A stretch of 64,000 nucleotides of DNA. It comes from Parasphingorhabdus litoris DSM 22379. GTDB taxonomy: Bacteria > Pseudomonadota > Alphaproteobacteria > Sphingomonadales > Sphingomonadaceae. Positions 54,285 through 63,900 of the stretch are shown here, piece after piece. Under the pieces are notes generated by a model, which saw only the letters and a list, made by a program, of their open reading frames with translations, was not told the DNA's origin and made no database searches. The stretch covers positions 1,426,001-1,490,000 of the forward strand of contig NZ_CP086727.1 of assembly GCF_020906275.1 (NCBI RefSeq), written 5' to 3'. The stretch's first letter is position 1. Every line of letters begins with the position of its first letter. Position numbers and translations under genes: made by a program.

Positions 54285-56354
54285 ATGAAAACACGCTATT
54301 TGCTCGCCGCCTGCTCACTTCTTTCCGTTACCAGCGCAGGACTGGCAGAGGTCCCAGATGACACGAGCAAATTTACATCCGAGCGTGTTTTTGACCTAGA
54401 ATATGCTGATGATCCGCAGATCTCTCCGGACGGTAAGACCATTGTTTACGCCCGCAAATCAATGGATAAGCGCAGCGACCGTGTCATCGGCGATCTATGG
54501 GCAATCACGACGCAAAACGGGGAACATAGGCCTTTGGTGTCGGGAGAAGGCTCCAGTTCCTCGGTCCGCTGGTCACCCAATGGAGATCGGTTGGTCTATC
54601 TCACGACAACAAATGGTAAGCCCGACCTGAGGGTCCGCTATATGGACAGCGGTGAGAGCTTTTCACTGGCGCAGTTAGGGGTAAATCCCTCTGCTCCGAC
54701 CTGGTCTCCCGATGGCAAGTCAATCGCTTTTTCGATGTTTGTCCCCGATAAACCAGCATCTTTTGCTAAACCGCCTAAAGGTCCGCAGGATTCAGAATGG
54801 GCCAAACCAGTTCGCGTGTTCGATGATCTGGTATTCCGTTTTGATGGCGCCGGCTATCTTCCCAAAGGAAAAAGCCATGTCTTTGTATTGAGTGCTGAAG
54901 GCGGCACACCGCGGCAGGTGACCAAAGGCAAAAATGGCTTCAGTTCGCCTGAGTGGCTGGGCAATGGGGCGCTTCTGGTGACGGGTAATGATGTTGAAGA
55001 CGCCTATCTCGACCCGATTGAAAGTGAAATTTACCGAGTGGATCTGTCGGACCTGTCCATGACCGCTTTAACACAGCGCGATGGTCCTGATTTTGCGCCG
55101 AAGGTTTCGCCCAAGGGATCAAAAATCGCCTATCTTGGCTATGATGACAAACTGAAATCCTATCAGCATACGGAACTCTATGTGATGGGCGTCGATGGCA
55201 GTAATTCGCGCAATCTGACGGCGAATTTCGATCGATCCATTAGTTCTGCGCAATGGCGTGCGGATGGAAAGGCACTGATTGCACAGGTCGAGGTCGACGG
55301 TTTGCTTACTCTTTTGTCGATTGATCTGTCTGGAAATGTCAAAACCCTTGTGCGTGATGTCGGTGGCACCGCCATTGGTCGTCCCTACGCTTCGGGCAGT
55401 TTCTCGGTGGCGAAAAAGACTGGCGGAAGTTCACCCGTCATTGCTTATACCAAAGCCAGTACCAACCGTCCGGCCGAAGTGGCTCTTTCGCGCGGCGGGA
55501 GATCCGGCAAGGTTCTAACCAATCTCAACGATGATGCGCTGGGTCATCTGCAACTGGCCAAAGTCGAAGAAATCATCACCAAATCCACACATGACGGCCG
55601 GGATATTCAGGCCTGGGTTGCGCTTCCTCCCGGTTTCAAGGCAGACGGATCCTATCCCATGATCCTCGAAATCCATGGTGGGCCTTATGCCATGTATGGT
55701 CCGTTTTTTGCAGCCGAAATTCAGCGCTTTGCAGCGGAAGGCTATGTAACGGTCTATGTCAATCCTCGCGGCTCGACCGGCTATGGCGAAACCTTCGCGC
55801 AGCTCATTGATCTCGACTATCCGGGGAACGATCATGATGACCTGATGTCTGTTGTCGATGCTCTGGTAGCGAAAAACTATGTCAGCAAAGACCGTTTGTT
55901 CATAACCGGTGGTTCGGGCGGCGGCATTTTGACGGCTTGGGCAGTAGGGAAAACCGACCGTTTCGCTGCTGCTGCTTCGATCAAACCGGTGATTAACTGG
56001 ACCACCATGGCGCTGGCGGCCGATATCTCGCGATTTGTCAGCCGTCACTGGTTCCGAGCACAACCTTGGGAACAGCCAGAGGAATATTGGCGGCGGTCTC
56101 CCTTGTCCATTGTGAACAACGCGAAGACGCCAACAATGCTTATGGTCGGGGAAGCGGATTGGCGCACGCCGGCTTGGGAGGCAGAACAGTTTTATACCGC
56201 CTTGAAAGTTCAGAATGTCGATACCGTGCTGGTGAAAATTCCCGACGCGCCGCATCTGATCGCCGGTCGGCCGAGCAATTTGATTGCCAAGGTCGACAAT
56301 ATAATGGGTTGGTTTGCCAAATATGATCCGGTCAAGGCCGACGAGGGGAAGTGA
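54285..56354 (+). CDS. S9 family prolyl oligopeptidase-like serine peptidase
   Basis: A 689-residue exported peptidase. A signal peptide (RYLLAACSLLSVTSAGLAE) precedes a beta-propeller (about 30-420, with repeated WSPDGK-like segments such as PTWSPDGKSIAF). The alpha/beta hydrolase part starts near 430. The nucleophile is in FITGGSGGGILTAWAVG, the acid in MVGEADWRTPAWEAEQ and the His in IPDAPHLIAGRPS. It probably cleaves oligopeptides in the periplasm (acylaminoacyl peptidase group). ATG 54285 is chosen over 54219 since AAGGGA and the signal peptide follow there. Confidence 0.9.
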   Translation: MKTRYLLAACSLLSVTSAGLAEVPDDTSKFTSERVFDLEYADDPQISPDGKTIVYARKSMDKRSDRVIGDLWAITTQNGEHRPLVSGEGSSSSVRWSPNGDRLVYLTTTNGKPDLRVRYMDSGESFSLAQLGVNPSAPTWSPDGKSIAFSMFVPDKPASFAKPPKGPQDSEWAKPVRVFDDLVFRFDGAGYLPKGKSHVFVLSAEGGTPRQVTKGKNGFSSPEWLGNGALLVTGNDVEDAYLDPIESEIYRVDLSDLSMTALTQRDGPDFAPKVSPKGSKIAYLGYDDKLKSYQHTELYVMGVDGSNSRNLTANFDRSISSAQWRADGKALIAQVEVDGLLTLLSIDLSGNVKTLVRDVGGTAIGRPYASGSFSVAKKTGGSSPVIAYTKASTNRPAEVALSRGGRSGKVLTNLNDDALGHLQLAKVEEIITKSTHDGRDIQAWVALPPGFKADGSYPMILEIHGGPYAMYGPFFAAEIQRFAAEGYVTVYVNPRGSTGYGETFAQLIDLDYPGNDHDDLMSVVDALVAKNYVSKDRLFITGGSGGGILTAWAVGKTDRFAAAASIKPVINWTTMALAADISRFVSRHWFRAQPWEQPEEYWRRSPLSIVNNAKTPTMLMVGEADWRTPAWEAEQFYTALKVQNVDTVLVKIPDAPHLIAGRPSNLIAKVDNIMGWFAKYDPVKADEGK

Positions 56355-56595
56355 ATTGGGATAGCGCCTTGAACTATAATCAGCCGCAAAATCCGCCCAA
56401 TATGAATGAAAACGACGTTACTGATATTCGCGGCAAGGTTGTGCGGTCAAACCGTTTTCGTTCCGTTTGCTTTGATAGCCAGATATGTTGCAGGATGTAA
56501 AATAATTCAATGCCTTACCACTTGTTAAGTGTTTACTGACTAACGCGGTAGCAGTCGATCACTGTGGGGAAAGAACGACTTTAACCTCGTTAGCT
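56355..56595. other. Intergenic region before the GGDEF-EAL gene
   Basis: These 241 bp hold no credible gene. A TTAACC motif lies at 56581, directly before the start codon of the next gene, but without a partner half-site at a usual distance. No hairpin terminator with a T-run was found after the peptidase gene. Confidence 0.35.
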
Positions 56596-58527
56596 ATGAA
56601 TATTACTGTGACCAGCACTATTCCTAAATCCACCGCGTTCATTGATGCGGCCGCGGAGCAGGCCTATCGGCCAATTGTCAAAGCATATTTAGGTGCTGCT
56701 GCCCTTTATTATGCTATTATGACATTTGTCCATTTCTGGACAATAAATGGCTCAAATTTGGTAACAATGGCAACGGCGTCGATAACCGCCTGTGGAGTCT
56801 CCATATTTGCCTGGCGGGCGCTGAGCCGACCGTTAGAGCTTGTTAAGCGTGAGCTGCTGGTGGGCTTGGTCAACCTGCTTGTTCTGGCAAATGTAATGGC
56901 CGCAATGCACATTGAACATGCTCAGGAAAACCTTCTCTACTTCATCATGATGGTGATGGGCTTCGCTTTTGTAAGCGTCAGTATGAGGCAGGCGTTTCTA
57001 TCCATAGTCGTAGTGCTTGGTTGCCTTTTTCTGGAATTGGTTCAGCACTATCCCGAGCAATTGGTAGTGTATAGCTTTATAACAGTTGGTGCAGCATTTA
57101 GTACCGCTACATTGTCCTATTCGTTGCGTCGATCCATCCGCGCCGGTGCTATGGCGAGAAATGAAGCTGAAATCAAATTGGAAGAAGCTCAAAATCTTGG
57201 TCAAAAAATGCGGCATTTGTCGCTTTCGGACAGCCTTACGGGATTGCCAAATCGTCGTGCATTTTTTGAGGCGTTTAACCAGTATAAAAAAGGAACAGGA
57301 AGCGACAACGGCTCTTGGCTGGCCCTACTCGATCTCGACGGCTTCAAGGCGGTAAACGATATGTATGGCCACATCATGGGCGATGAACTGCTCAAAGCCG
57401 TTGCAAAAAGACTTCAAGGCTATTGCGGAGAAGAGGCTCATGTAAGCCGCACCGGCGGAGACGAATTTAGCATTCTTTTGCTTCGTGACGGTTCGAGCGA
57501 GGACATCGAACTGTGGTTGCAAAAATTGCTAGATGTTATTGGCGAGATTTATGAAATTGATGAAAGGTTGATCCCGGTTTCAGGATCCATTGGTTGCAAC
57601 CGGATCGTCGACGATACGATGGAAACACAAACCATCCGTAATGCCGACTTTGCGCTTTTACATGCCAAAAAACATGGGAAAAACAGAGTGGTTGTTTTTC
57701 ATGACGAGCATGCAAAAGAGGCGGCAGAGCGCTTTCAAGTAGAGCAGGCGCTCCGTGCAGCCGATTTTGACACTGAAATCAATCTGGTTTTTCAACCCCA
57801 GTTCGATCTGGGCAAGAACAAAATCGTTCGGGCTGAGACACTAGCACGCTGGGAAAGTCCAGTTCTTGGGAAAATTGGACCGGATCAGTTTATCAAAATA
57901 GCGGAAGAAAGCGGCTTAATTGCAAGAATCACACTTACCGTTGTGGGAAAGGCGCTTCGTGTTCTAAAAAGCTGGGAAGACCCGATTCCTCTATCTATAA
58001 ACCTATCCAGCCATGATCTTATATCGGATCAGGTTATAGACCAGATTGTGAGGCTAGTTTCCGAGAGTGGGTTGAACCCGTCACTGATCGAATTTGAGGT
58101 TACCGAGACGGCGATGATGGTAGACCTAGAGAAGGCAAGTACCAATCTCCTGCAATTGTCAGATATTGGTCATCCCGTTGCACTGGACGATTTTGGAACC
58201 GGTTACTGCAATTTCAACTATTTGCGATCCCTTCCTATCAGTAAGCTCAAGGTGGACCGCTCTTTCATGGAAAATGTCGGTGATCCAATGACTGAAAAAA
58301 TTCTGCATTCGCTGGCTGGAATTGCAAAAACACTCGACGTTCACTGCCTGCTGGAAGGCGTTGAGAATGAGTTGGAACTGATTATTGCCAAACGTGTTGG
58401 ACCGCAGTCGGTACAGGGATATTTATTCGGTGAGCCCATGAATGCAACAGAGCTTTACTTGCATGTTGAGGCACAGAATATCATGGAGAATAAAGGCGAT
58501 AGAATGTCACAAGTGGTCGGCGGTTGA
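56596..58527 (+). CDS. GGDEF-EAL bifunctional cyclic-di-GMP protein, membrane-bound
   Basis: A 643-residue protein with about six N-terminal helices (about 30-180, LYYAIMTFVHFW to VVYSFITVGAAF), a short coiled coil (EAEIKLEEAQNLG), a GGDEF domain and an EAL domain. The diguanylate cyclase motif GGDEF is intact near residue 287; no inhibitory RxxD site precedes it (the residues are HVSRT). The EAL signature is ETL (ETLARW, near 414); the Asp-Asp in DDFGTGYCNF and Lys in KLKVDRSF are kept, so phosphodiesterase activity is possible. It could make or degrade c-di-GMP. The start ATG 56596 has no strong Shine-Dalgarno. Confidence 0.9.
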   Translation: MNITVTSTIPKSTAFIDAAAEQAYRPIVKAYLGAAALYYAIMTFVHFWTINGSNLVTMATASITACGVSIFAWRALSRPLELVKRELLVGLVNLLVLANVMAAMHIEHAQENLLYFIMMVMGFAFVSVSMRQAFLSIVVVLGCLFLELVQHYPEQLVVYSFITVGAAFSTATLSYSLRRSIRAGAMARNEAEIKLEEAQNLGQKMRHLSLSDSLTGLPNRRAFFEAFNQYKKGTGSDNGSWLALLDLDGFKAVNDMYGHIMGDELLKAVAKRLQGYCGEEAHVSRTGGDEFSILLLRDGSSEDIELWLQKLLDVIGEIYEIDERLIPVSGSIGCNRIVDDTMETQTIRNADFALLHAKKHGKNRVVVFHDEHAKEAAERFQVEQALRAADFDTEINLVFQPQFDLGKNKIVRAETLARWESPVLGKIGPDQFIKIAEESGLIARITLTVVGKALRVLKSWEDPIPLSINLSSHDLISDQVIDQIVRLVSESGLNPSLIEFEVTETAMMVDLEKASTNLLQLSDIGHPVALDDFGTGYCNFNYLRSLPISKLKVDRSFMENVGDPMTEKILHSLAGIAKTLDVHCLLEGVENELELIIAKRVGPQSVQGYLFGEPMNATELYLHVEAQNIMENKGDRMSQVVGG

Positions 58528-58560
58528 GCTGCCCGAAATACATTTGCAAATACTGGCTTT

Positions 58561-59802
58561 CTAGTCTGCCAGTTCCACCTGCCGTACGTCATAACCAGCT
58601 TTGTTCAAATCGATGATCAGGCCATCCAACTGTTCCTTGTCCTTGGCCTCGCACTCGATATCGGTGATAAGGCCCTTGGCAGGCAGGTTGGTGAAGACGC
58701 GTTGGTGATAGACCTCGATAATGTTGACCTCATGCTCGGCAAATTGCTTCACGACATTATATAGCGCGCCGGGCTGATCACGCAGATGCAGCCGGAGGCG
58801 AGCGAGGCGACCGGAGCGAGCGAGGTCGCGTAGGAGCACATTTGCGAGCAAGCGTGTATCGATATTTCCGCCGCATAGGACCAGGCCGACTTTTTCACCC
58901 ACAAACTTGTCCTTGTTGCCGAGCAGGGCGGCGAGACCGGCTGCGCCTGCGCCCTCGACAACAGTTTTTTCTATCTGGAGGAGGAGGCTTACCGCGCCTT
59001 CCAACTGCGCTTCGCCTACCAACAGGATTTCATCGACGTATTTTTTGATCACTGCGGCAGTGAATTCAGACGGATTGCGTACAGCAATACCTTCCGCCAA
59101 TGTGTCGCCGCCGGCGGTCACATCCTTGCCATTTATTTTGCCATACATGCTCGGATAAAGCGCGGCTTGCACGCCAGTCATCTTGATACTGGGCTTCATG
59201 GCGCGCGCAGCTGTCGCCATCCCGGCAAATAGGCCGCCGCCGCCGATCGGAATGATCAGGCGATTGAGATCGGGCACTGTTTCGAGCATTTCAATTGCCA
59301 CCGTGCCTTGGCCGGCAGCAACACGGGGGTCATCAAAGGCATGGATATAAGTCAAACCGCGCTGCGCGGCGAGCTCCATCGCATGCGAATAGGCTTCATC
59401 ATAATTGCCGCCTGCCATGACGATTTCAGCACCATGGCCGCGTGTTTGTTCCACTTTCACCATCGGCGTTGTGGTCGGCATGACAATGGTCGCGGGGATA
59501 TTCAGGTTTCTGGCGTTATAAGCCAGACCCTGAGCATGGTTGCCAGCCGAGGCCGCGATTACCCCGGCCGCACGTTTGTCTTCATCCATCAGCAGCAAGG
59601 CATTGAGCGCGCCGCGCTCTTTGTAAGCCGCGGTAAACTGAAGATTTTCAAACTTCAAATAAACTTCCGCACCGGCCATTTCAGACAGGGTAATGCTCTT
59701 CAGCGTTGGTGTTTGCACGATCCGATCCCGGATACGAGCATGGGCTGCCTTGACATCATCATGGGTAAAGGTCGGGAGCGGTGCAGTATTTTCTTCTGTC
59801 AT
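58561..59802 (-). CDS. ilvA: Threonine ammonia-lyase (threonine dehydratase)
   Basis: A 413-residue PLP enzyme deaminating threonine to 2-oxobutyrate. The PLP lysine is in FTAAYKERGALNALL near residue 55. The phosphate loop is PIGGGGLFAGMATAA, and ASAGNHAQGLAYNA is present. The C-terminal ACT domain (about 330-413, LRLHLRDQPGALYNVVKQFAEHEVNI) suggests allosteric control. ATG 59802 is chosen with AGGGG upstream. It is divergent from the following dehydrogenase gene with 60 bp between starts. Confidence 0.93.
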   Translation of the reverse strand: MTEENTAPLPTFTHDDVKAAHARIRDRIVQTPTLKSITLSEMAGAEVYLKFENLQFTAAYKERGALNALLLMDEDKRAAGVIAASAGNHAQGLAYNARNLNIPATIVMPTTTPMVKVEQTRGHGAEIVMAGGNYDEAYSHAMELAAQRGLTYIHAFDDPRVAAGQGTVAIEMLETVPDLNRLIIPIGGGGLFAGMATAARAMKPSIKMTGVQAALYPSMYGKINGKDVTAGGDTLAEGIAVRNPSEFTAAVIKKYVDEILLVGEAQLEGAVSLLLQIEKTVVEGAGAAGLAALLGNKDKFVGEKVGLVLCGGNIDTRLLANVLLRDLARSGRLARLRLHLRDQPGALYNVVKQFAEHEVNIIEVYHQRVFTNLPAKGLITDIECEAKDKEQLDGLIIDLNKAGYDVRQVELAD

Positions 59803-59862
59803 AGTGCGAAGGCCCCTAACGCATCTGGTCAATCAGGGAAACAATGATTATGCGAAGAGCCT

Positions 59863-60738
59863 ATGGCAAAAATAGCATTTATCGGAATTGGCGTGATGGG
59901 TGGTCCCATGGCCGCGCATTTGGCACGCGCCGGGCATGACCTGACAGTTTATAATCGTACCCAGTCAAAAGCGGAAAACTGGGTTACGGAACACGGCGGA
60001 GCTTTTGCGCAGAGCCCTGCAGAAGCTGCCAACGAGGCGGAGATCGTGATCAGTTGCGTGGGCAATGATGATGATTTGCGATCTGTGACGATGGGGCGTG
60101 ATGGCGTCTTTGCGGCCATGCAAAGCGGAAGCCTTTTCATTGATCATACCACTGTATCTGCGCAAATTGCTCGGCAATTGTCGGTGGAGGCGCGAGGACG
60201 CGATATTCATGTTGTTGATGCGCCGGTTTCTGGCGGGCAGGCGGGCGCAGAAAATGGCAAGCTGTCCATCATGTGTGGTGGTGACCAGGCGGCTTTTGAC
60301 GCTGCAGAGGCTGTAATGAGTATCTATGCTGCCCGGATTGTCCATGTCGGCGGGCCTGGGGCAGGGCAAACAACCAAAATGTGCAACCAGATTGCTATTG
60401 CCGGTGTGCTGGAAGGATTATCTGAAGCTTTGCGTTTTGCCCAGGCGAGTCAATTAGATCTCGACAAAGTCTATGATGCGATTTCCGGTGGAGCGGCACA
60501 AAGCTGGCAGATGGATAATCGCTGGGCAACCATGGCCAAGGATGAATTTGACTTTGGTTTTGCCGTCGATTGGATGCGCAAGGATCTCGGTCTGGCGCTA
60601 AATGAAGCACGAACCAACGGATCAACCTTGCCGGTTGCCGCCTTGGTTGATCAGTTTTATGCCGAAGTACAGGCATCTGGTGGCGGCCGTCATGATACCA
60701 GTTCACTGGTATCGCGCTTGCCCAAGAGCAGGGATTGA
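59863..60738 (+). CDS. NAD(P)-dependent beta-hydroxyacid dehydrogenase (3-hydroxyisobutyrate dehydrogenase family)
   Basis: A 291-residue enzyme. The Rossmann motif is FIGIGVMGGPMAAHLARAGH at the N-terminus, the substrate motif is VDAPVSGGQAGAENGKLSIM, and the catalytic lysine is in GPGAGQTTKMCNQI near residue 170. The cofactor pocket VYNRTQ suggests NADP over NAD. Possible substrates are 3-hydroxyisobutyrate, tartronate semialdehyde or similar acids. It is in the same direction as the amidohydrolase that follows after 20 bp. Confidence 0.9.
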   Translation: MAKIAFIGIGVMGGPMAAHLARAGHDLTVYNRTQSKAENWVTEHGGAFAQSPAEAANEAEIVISCVGNDDDLRSVTMGRDGVFAAMQSGSLFIDHTTVSAQIARQLSVEARGRDIHVVDAPVSGGQAGAENGKLSIMCGGDQAAFDAAEAVMSIYAARIVHVGGPGAGQTTKMCNQIAIAGVLEGLSEALRFAQASQLDLDKVYDAISGGAAQSWQMDNRWATMAKDEFDFGFAVDWMRKDLGLALNEARTNGSTLPVAALVDQFYAEVQASGGGRHDTSSLVSRLPKSRD

Positions 60739-60758
60739 TTGGGGTTTAGGGGATAGTG

Positions 60759-62429
60759 ATGCGAATTTTTTCTAAAGCGAGAGCTAGTGCTGCCTTGTGC
60801 GTAAGTGTCATGTTTGTCAGCGCGCCGGCGCAGGCCGATAGTCTGATTGAGAATGTGAATGGCATGACTCTTAATGAAGAGGGCAAGGTCATTCGTTTTT
60901 CTGCGATGGTCATAGACGATGACGGCAGGGTAAAGGAATTGCTGGATCGTAAGGATAAGCGCCCCAAACAGGTTGATTTTCAATTTGATGGAAAAGGCAA
61001 AACTCTGATCCCCGGATTTGTTGATGCCCATGGTCATGTGATGGGGCTCGGATTTGCTGCACTGACACTGGACTTGTCGGGGACGAAATCTCTCGCGGAA
61101 GCACAGCAGGCGCTGCGCAAATATGCTGACAAATATCCTAACCGGCCGTGGATTATTGGCCGCGGTTGGAACCAGGAGACGTGGGGGCTCGGCCGATTTC
61201 CAACTGCCACAGATATTGATGCGATCATTCCTGATCGACCGGTTTTTTTGGAGCGTGTCGATGGCCATGCCGCTTGGGTCAATAGTATTGGAATGAAAGC
61301 CGCTGGCATCACTGCGGCTACCAAGTCTCCATCCGGCGGAGCCATCGAGAAAGCAGGCGGTAAGCCGACGGGGGTCTTCGTTGACAAAGCGCAGGAGCTC
61401 TTTGCGAAAAGCATCCCCGCACCTCGCCCCGTGGAAAGGGACCTGGCGCTTATGAAAGCGCAAGAGATATTGCTGTCGCAGGGGGTGACCACGATCGCAG
61501 ACATGGGAACGTCGATGCAAGATTGGCAGAGTTTTCGTCGCGCTGGGGACAAAGGCCAACTGAAAGTTCGGATCATCTCTTACGCGGGTGAGATTGACAA
61601 TATGATCGCTATTGGCGGGCCAGGCCCATCGCCCTGGCTTTATGAAGACCATCTCAAGCTGGCTGGAGTGAAGCTCTATATTGACGGTGCTCTGGGATCG
61701 CGGGGTGCATTGCTCAAGCAACCTTATGCTGACAAACCGGCGGAGAAAGGGTTGGCGTTGCTAACATCAGCTCAACTCAAGAATAAAATGAGCAGAGCGG
61801 CAATGGATGGTTTTCAGACAGCCGTCCATGCGATTGGTGATCAGGCGAATGAAGAGCTTTTATCGGCTATCGAAGAGTTGCAATATACGTTCAAGGGTGA
61901 CCGGCGGTGGCGGATAGAACATGCGCAGATTGTCGATCCTGTCGATCTCCCTAGAATAGCCAAGACAGGAACAATTGCTTCGATGCAACCCGTGCACCAA
62001 ACGTCCGACCGATTGATGGCAGAGGCGCGTTTGGGAGCAGGTCGTTTGGACGGCGCTTATGCTTGGCGTTCGATTCTCGAATCGGGGGCGAAATTGGCCT
62101 TTGGTACAGATGTACCGGTTGAATCTTCCAACCCCTTTGCCGGTTTGGCGGCGGCGATAACCCGCGAAGATGCAAATGGCGAACCTTTTGGTGGCTGGTT
62201 GCCTGCGGAAAAACTGACGCGCGAACAGGCATGGCAAGCCTATACGGTCGATGCCGCTTACGCTGCCTTTGCAGAAGACAGAATTGGCAGCCTGACCAAG
62301 GGAAAACGTGCGGATTTCTTGATAATCAGCGATGATCTGATGTTGGCGACCCCGCAAGCAATTCGCGATATCGTTGTAGAGCAGACCTGGGTTGCGGGAC
62401 GGCCCGTTTATGTCACAGAAAAGCAATGA
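60759..62429 (+). CDS. Exported amidohydrolase (YtcJ-like)
   Basis: A 556-residue metal-dependent hydrolase with a signal peptide ending APAQAD near residue 27. The metal motif is PGFVDAHGHVMGLGFA, then RGWNQETWG, a central AVHAIGDQANEELLSAIEEL with RWRIEHAQIV carrying further histidines, and FGTDVPVESSNPFAGLAAAI. The end is GSLTKGKRADFLIISDDL. The layout is the YtcJ/amidohydrolase_3 group, whose substrates are mostly unknown; exoenzyme-type cleavage of amides is likely. ATG 60759 (after AGGGG) is preferred to GTG 60756. Confidence 0.88.
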   Translation: MRIFSKARASAALCVSVMFVSAPAQADSLIENVNGMTLNEEGKVIRFSAMVIDDDGRVKELLDRKDKRPKQVDFQFDGKGKTLIPGFVDAHGHVMGLGFAALTLDLSGTKSLAEAQQALRKYADKYPNRPWIIGRGWNQETWGLGRFPTATDIDAIIPDRPVFLERVDGHAAWVNSIGMKAAGITAATKSPSGGAIEKAGGKPTGVFVDKAQELFAKSIPAPRPVERDLALMKAQEILLSQGVTTIADMGTSMQDWQSFRRAGDKGQLKVRIISYAGEIDNMIAIGGPGPSPWLYEDHLKLAGVKLYIDGALGSRGALLKQPYADKPAEKGLALLTSAQLKNKMSRAAMDGFQTAVHAIGDQANEELLSAIEELQYTFKGDRRWRIEHAQIVDPVDLPRIAKTGTIASMQPVHQTSDRLMAEARLGAGRLDGAYAWRSILESGAKLAFGTDVPVESSNPFAGLAAAITREDANGEPFGGWLPAEKLTREQAWQAYTVDAAYAAFAEDRIGSLTKGKRADFLIISDDLMLATPQAIRDIVVEQTWVAGRPVYVTEKQ

Positions 62430-62518
62430 TTATCGAAACGTCTCGCTATTCAACTAGCTCGTCTATTTTTACGGTTTAATACTTGCCTTTGATGCGAACC
62501 AACCGTAAGGAGAAATTG

Positions 62519-62605
62519 ATGACGGATGCAAGTAATAAAGAGTCGCGCAACGTTGTTACCCCTATCGGGGATTGCAAATCGAGTTTCGAATTGCTTCTTC
62601 GGTAA
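62519..62605 (+). CDS. Possible 28-residue small open reading frame
   Basis: ATG 62519 lies six bases after AAGGAG, an ideal spacing, and the frame ends at TAA 62605 (MTDASNKESRNVVTPIGD...). It ends 27 bp before the poly-Asp protein start. It may be a leader peptide or a chance match; no composition or homology evidence is available. Confidence 0.3.
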   Translation: MTDASNKESRNVVTPIGDCKSSFELLLR

Positions 62606-62632
62606 ACGTTAATATTCTGATTGGAGTATATA

Positions 62633-62875
62633 ATGAAGTTCACTAAATTGGCAGCTTCCGTAGCAGCCGTTTCCCTAATGACTGCGCCAGCAATGGCACA
62701 GGCTGTTCAGAGTACAGCTCCAGTTGCAGAACGCATCGGCGCTACCGCTGATACCGAAGCACAGAAGCTTGAAGGCAGCTCCGGCATCATCATCGGCGTT
62801 TTGGCTGCTGCAGCTGTAATCGCTGGTATCATCATCATTGCTGATGACGACGACGATGATCCAACAAGCCCCTGA
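62633..62875 (+). CDS. Small exported single-helix protein with poly-Asp end
   Basis: An 80-residue protein. The signal peptide KLAASVAAVSLMTAPAMAQ is cleaved near residue 21. A short linker follows, then a helix SSGIIIGVLAAAAVIAGIIII and a C-terminus ADDDDDDPTSP. Small proteins of this layout are recurrent in sphingomonad genomes to my knowledge. The function is unknown. ATG 62633 (MKFTKL) follows GGAG; the in-frame start at 62621 lacks a ribosome site. A strong terminator follows immediately. Confidence 0.8.
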   Translation: MKFTKLAASVAAVSLMTAPAMAQAVQSTAPVAERIGATADTEAQKLEGSSGIIIGVLAAAAVIAGIIIIADDDDDDPTSP

Positions 62876-62895
62876 GGCCTGATACGATATTCTTA

Positions 62896-62926
62896 AAAAC
62901 GGGGCGTTTTCGTCCCGTTTTTTTTG
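62896..62926 (+). terminator. Rho-independent terminator after the poly-Asp protein
   Basis: AAAACGGG pairs with CCCGTTTT around a loop of about ten bases, and the T-run continues to TTTTTTTT before G. The gene stop is 20 bp upstream. It is a classical intrinsic terminator on the plus strand. Confidence 0.85.
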
Positions 62927-63067
62927 TCCTGTTGAACCAGCTTTGATTGCGTATCGCGCCCTGATGACAACGATTTTTACATCATGGTAAATTACCTTTT
63001 CATGTTGGATTACAGAAGGCATATTAGGATCACCGATTCTTAAACAGATAAATCAAGGCTCCCATTT

Positions 63068-63826
63068 GTGACTGCACCGGTTCGTTTTCCTCGTTTTTTC
63101 GTGACCAACCCCAGTCCGTGTCCTTATCTGCCCGGCAAAAGCGAGCGGAAAGTTTTTACCGAGCTTAGTGGTCCACATACTGATGAGCTCAACGACGCCT
63201 TGGGACGCATCGGCTTTCGTCGCAGCCAAAATGTCGCCTATCGGCCAAGCTGCCTTGATTGTAAGGCCTGCGTTTCAGTCCGTGTACTGGCTGACGAGTT
63301 CACTCCAAATAGCACACAGCGAAAGTTACTCAGGCGGAACCAGGACTTAGTGGTGGAGGCTTGCGAGCCTTGGGCCACAGAAGAGCAATTTTCTCTTCTC
63401 CAAAACTATCTTTCAAAACGACATCCCGGTGGTGGCATGACCGAAATGGATGAGATGGACTATTCCGATATGATCGAACAGTCCCCGGTTAAAAGCTATG
63501 TTGTGGAATATCGTGAGCCTACCACAGACGGATCAAAAGGTCGCTTGGTCGGTGCCTGTCTAACGGATCGGCAGGGCGATGGCCTTTCAATGATTTATTC
63601 TTTTTTTGATGCGGATCATCCCGATCGGGCCGGTCTCGGTAATTTCATCATCATGGATCATATTCTGCGCGCACGAAAAGCGGGCTTGCCATTTGTCTAT
63701 CTCGGCTATTGGGTAAACGGATCAAGCCGGATGGAATATAAGGTTCGTTTTCAGCCGCTCGAGCAGTTGGGCCCTGATGGATGGCGGCGTTTTGATCCAA
63801 AATTGGGTATAAAAAAGCCAGCCTGA
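63068..63826 (+). CDS. bpt: Aspartate/glutamate leucyltransferase (Bpt/arginyltransferase family)
   Basis: A 252-residue N-end-rule transferase adding leucine to N-terminal Asp/Glu so that ClpAP degrades the protein. [16 protein letters not shown] near the N-terminus and [24 protein letters not shown] follow, both family hallmarks, then [23 protein letters not shown] and [22 protein letters not shown]. The start is GTG 63068. A terminator hairpin lies 40 bp after the stop. Confidence 0.92.
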   Translation: MTAPVRFPRFFVTNPSPCPYLPGKSERKVFTELSGPHTDELNDALGRIGFRRSQNVAYRPSCLDCKACVSVRVLADEFTPNSTQRKLLRRNQDLVVEACEPWATEEQFSLLQNYLSKRHPGGGMTEMDEMDYSDMIEQSPVKSYVVEYREPTTDGSKGRLVGACLTDRQGDGLSMIYSFFDADHPDRAGLGNFIIMDHILRARKAGLPFVYLGYWVNGSSRMEYKVRFQPLEQLGPDGWRRFDPKLGIKKPA

Positions 63827-63866
63827 TCCATTGAATTTTAAGCCTTAAGCAAGCTGCCTTTCAGCA

Positions 63867-63900
63867 AAAAGCCGCCGATCATCTCTGATCCGCGGCTTTT
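63867..63900. terminator. Hairpin terminator after bpt
   Basis: AAAAGCCGC (63867-63875) pairs with GCGGCTTTT (63892-63900); the loop contains the short repeat GATC...GATC. A-rich and T-rich flanks could make it bidirectional. The remaining 100 bp to the window edge may contain the end of a gene on the minus strand, but two frames are open and neither resembles a family I know. Confidence 0.75.
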
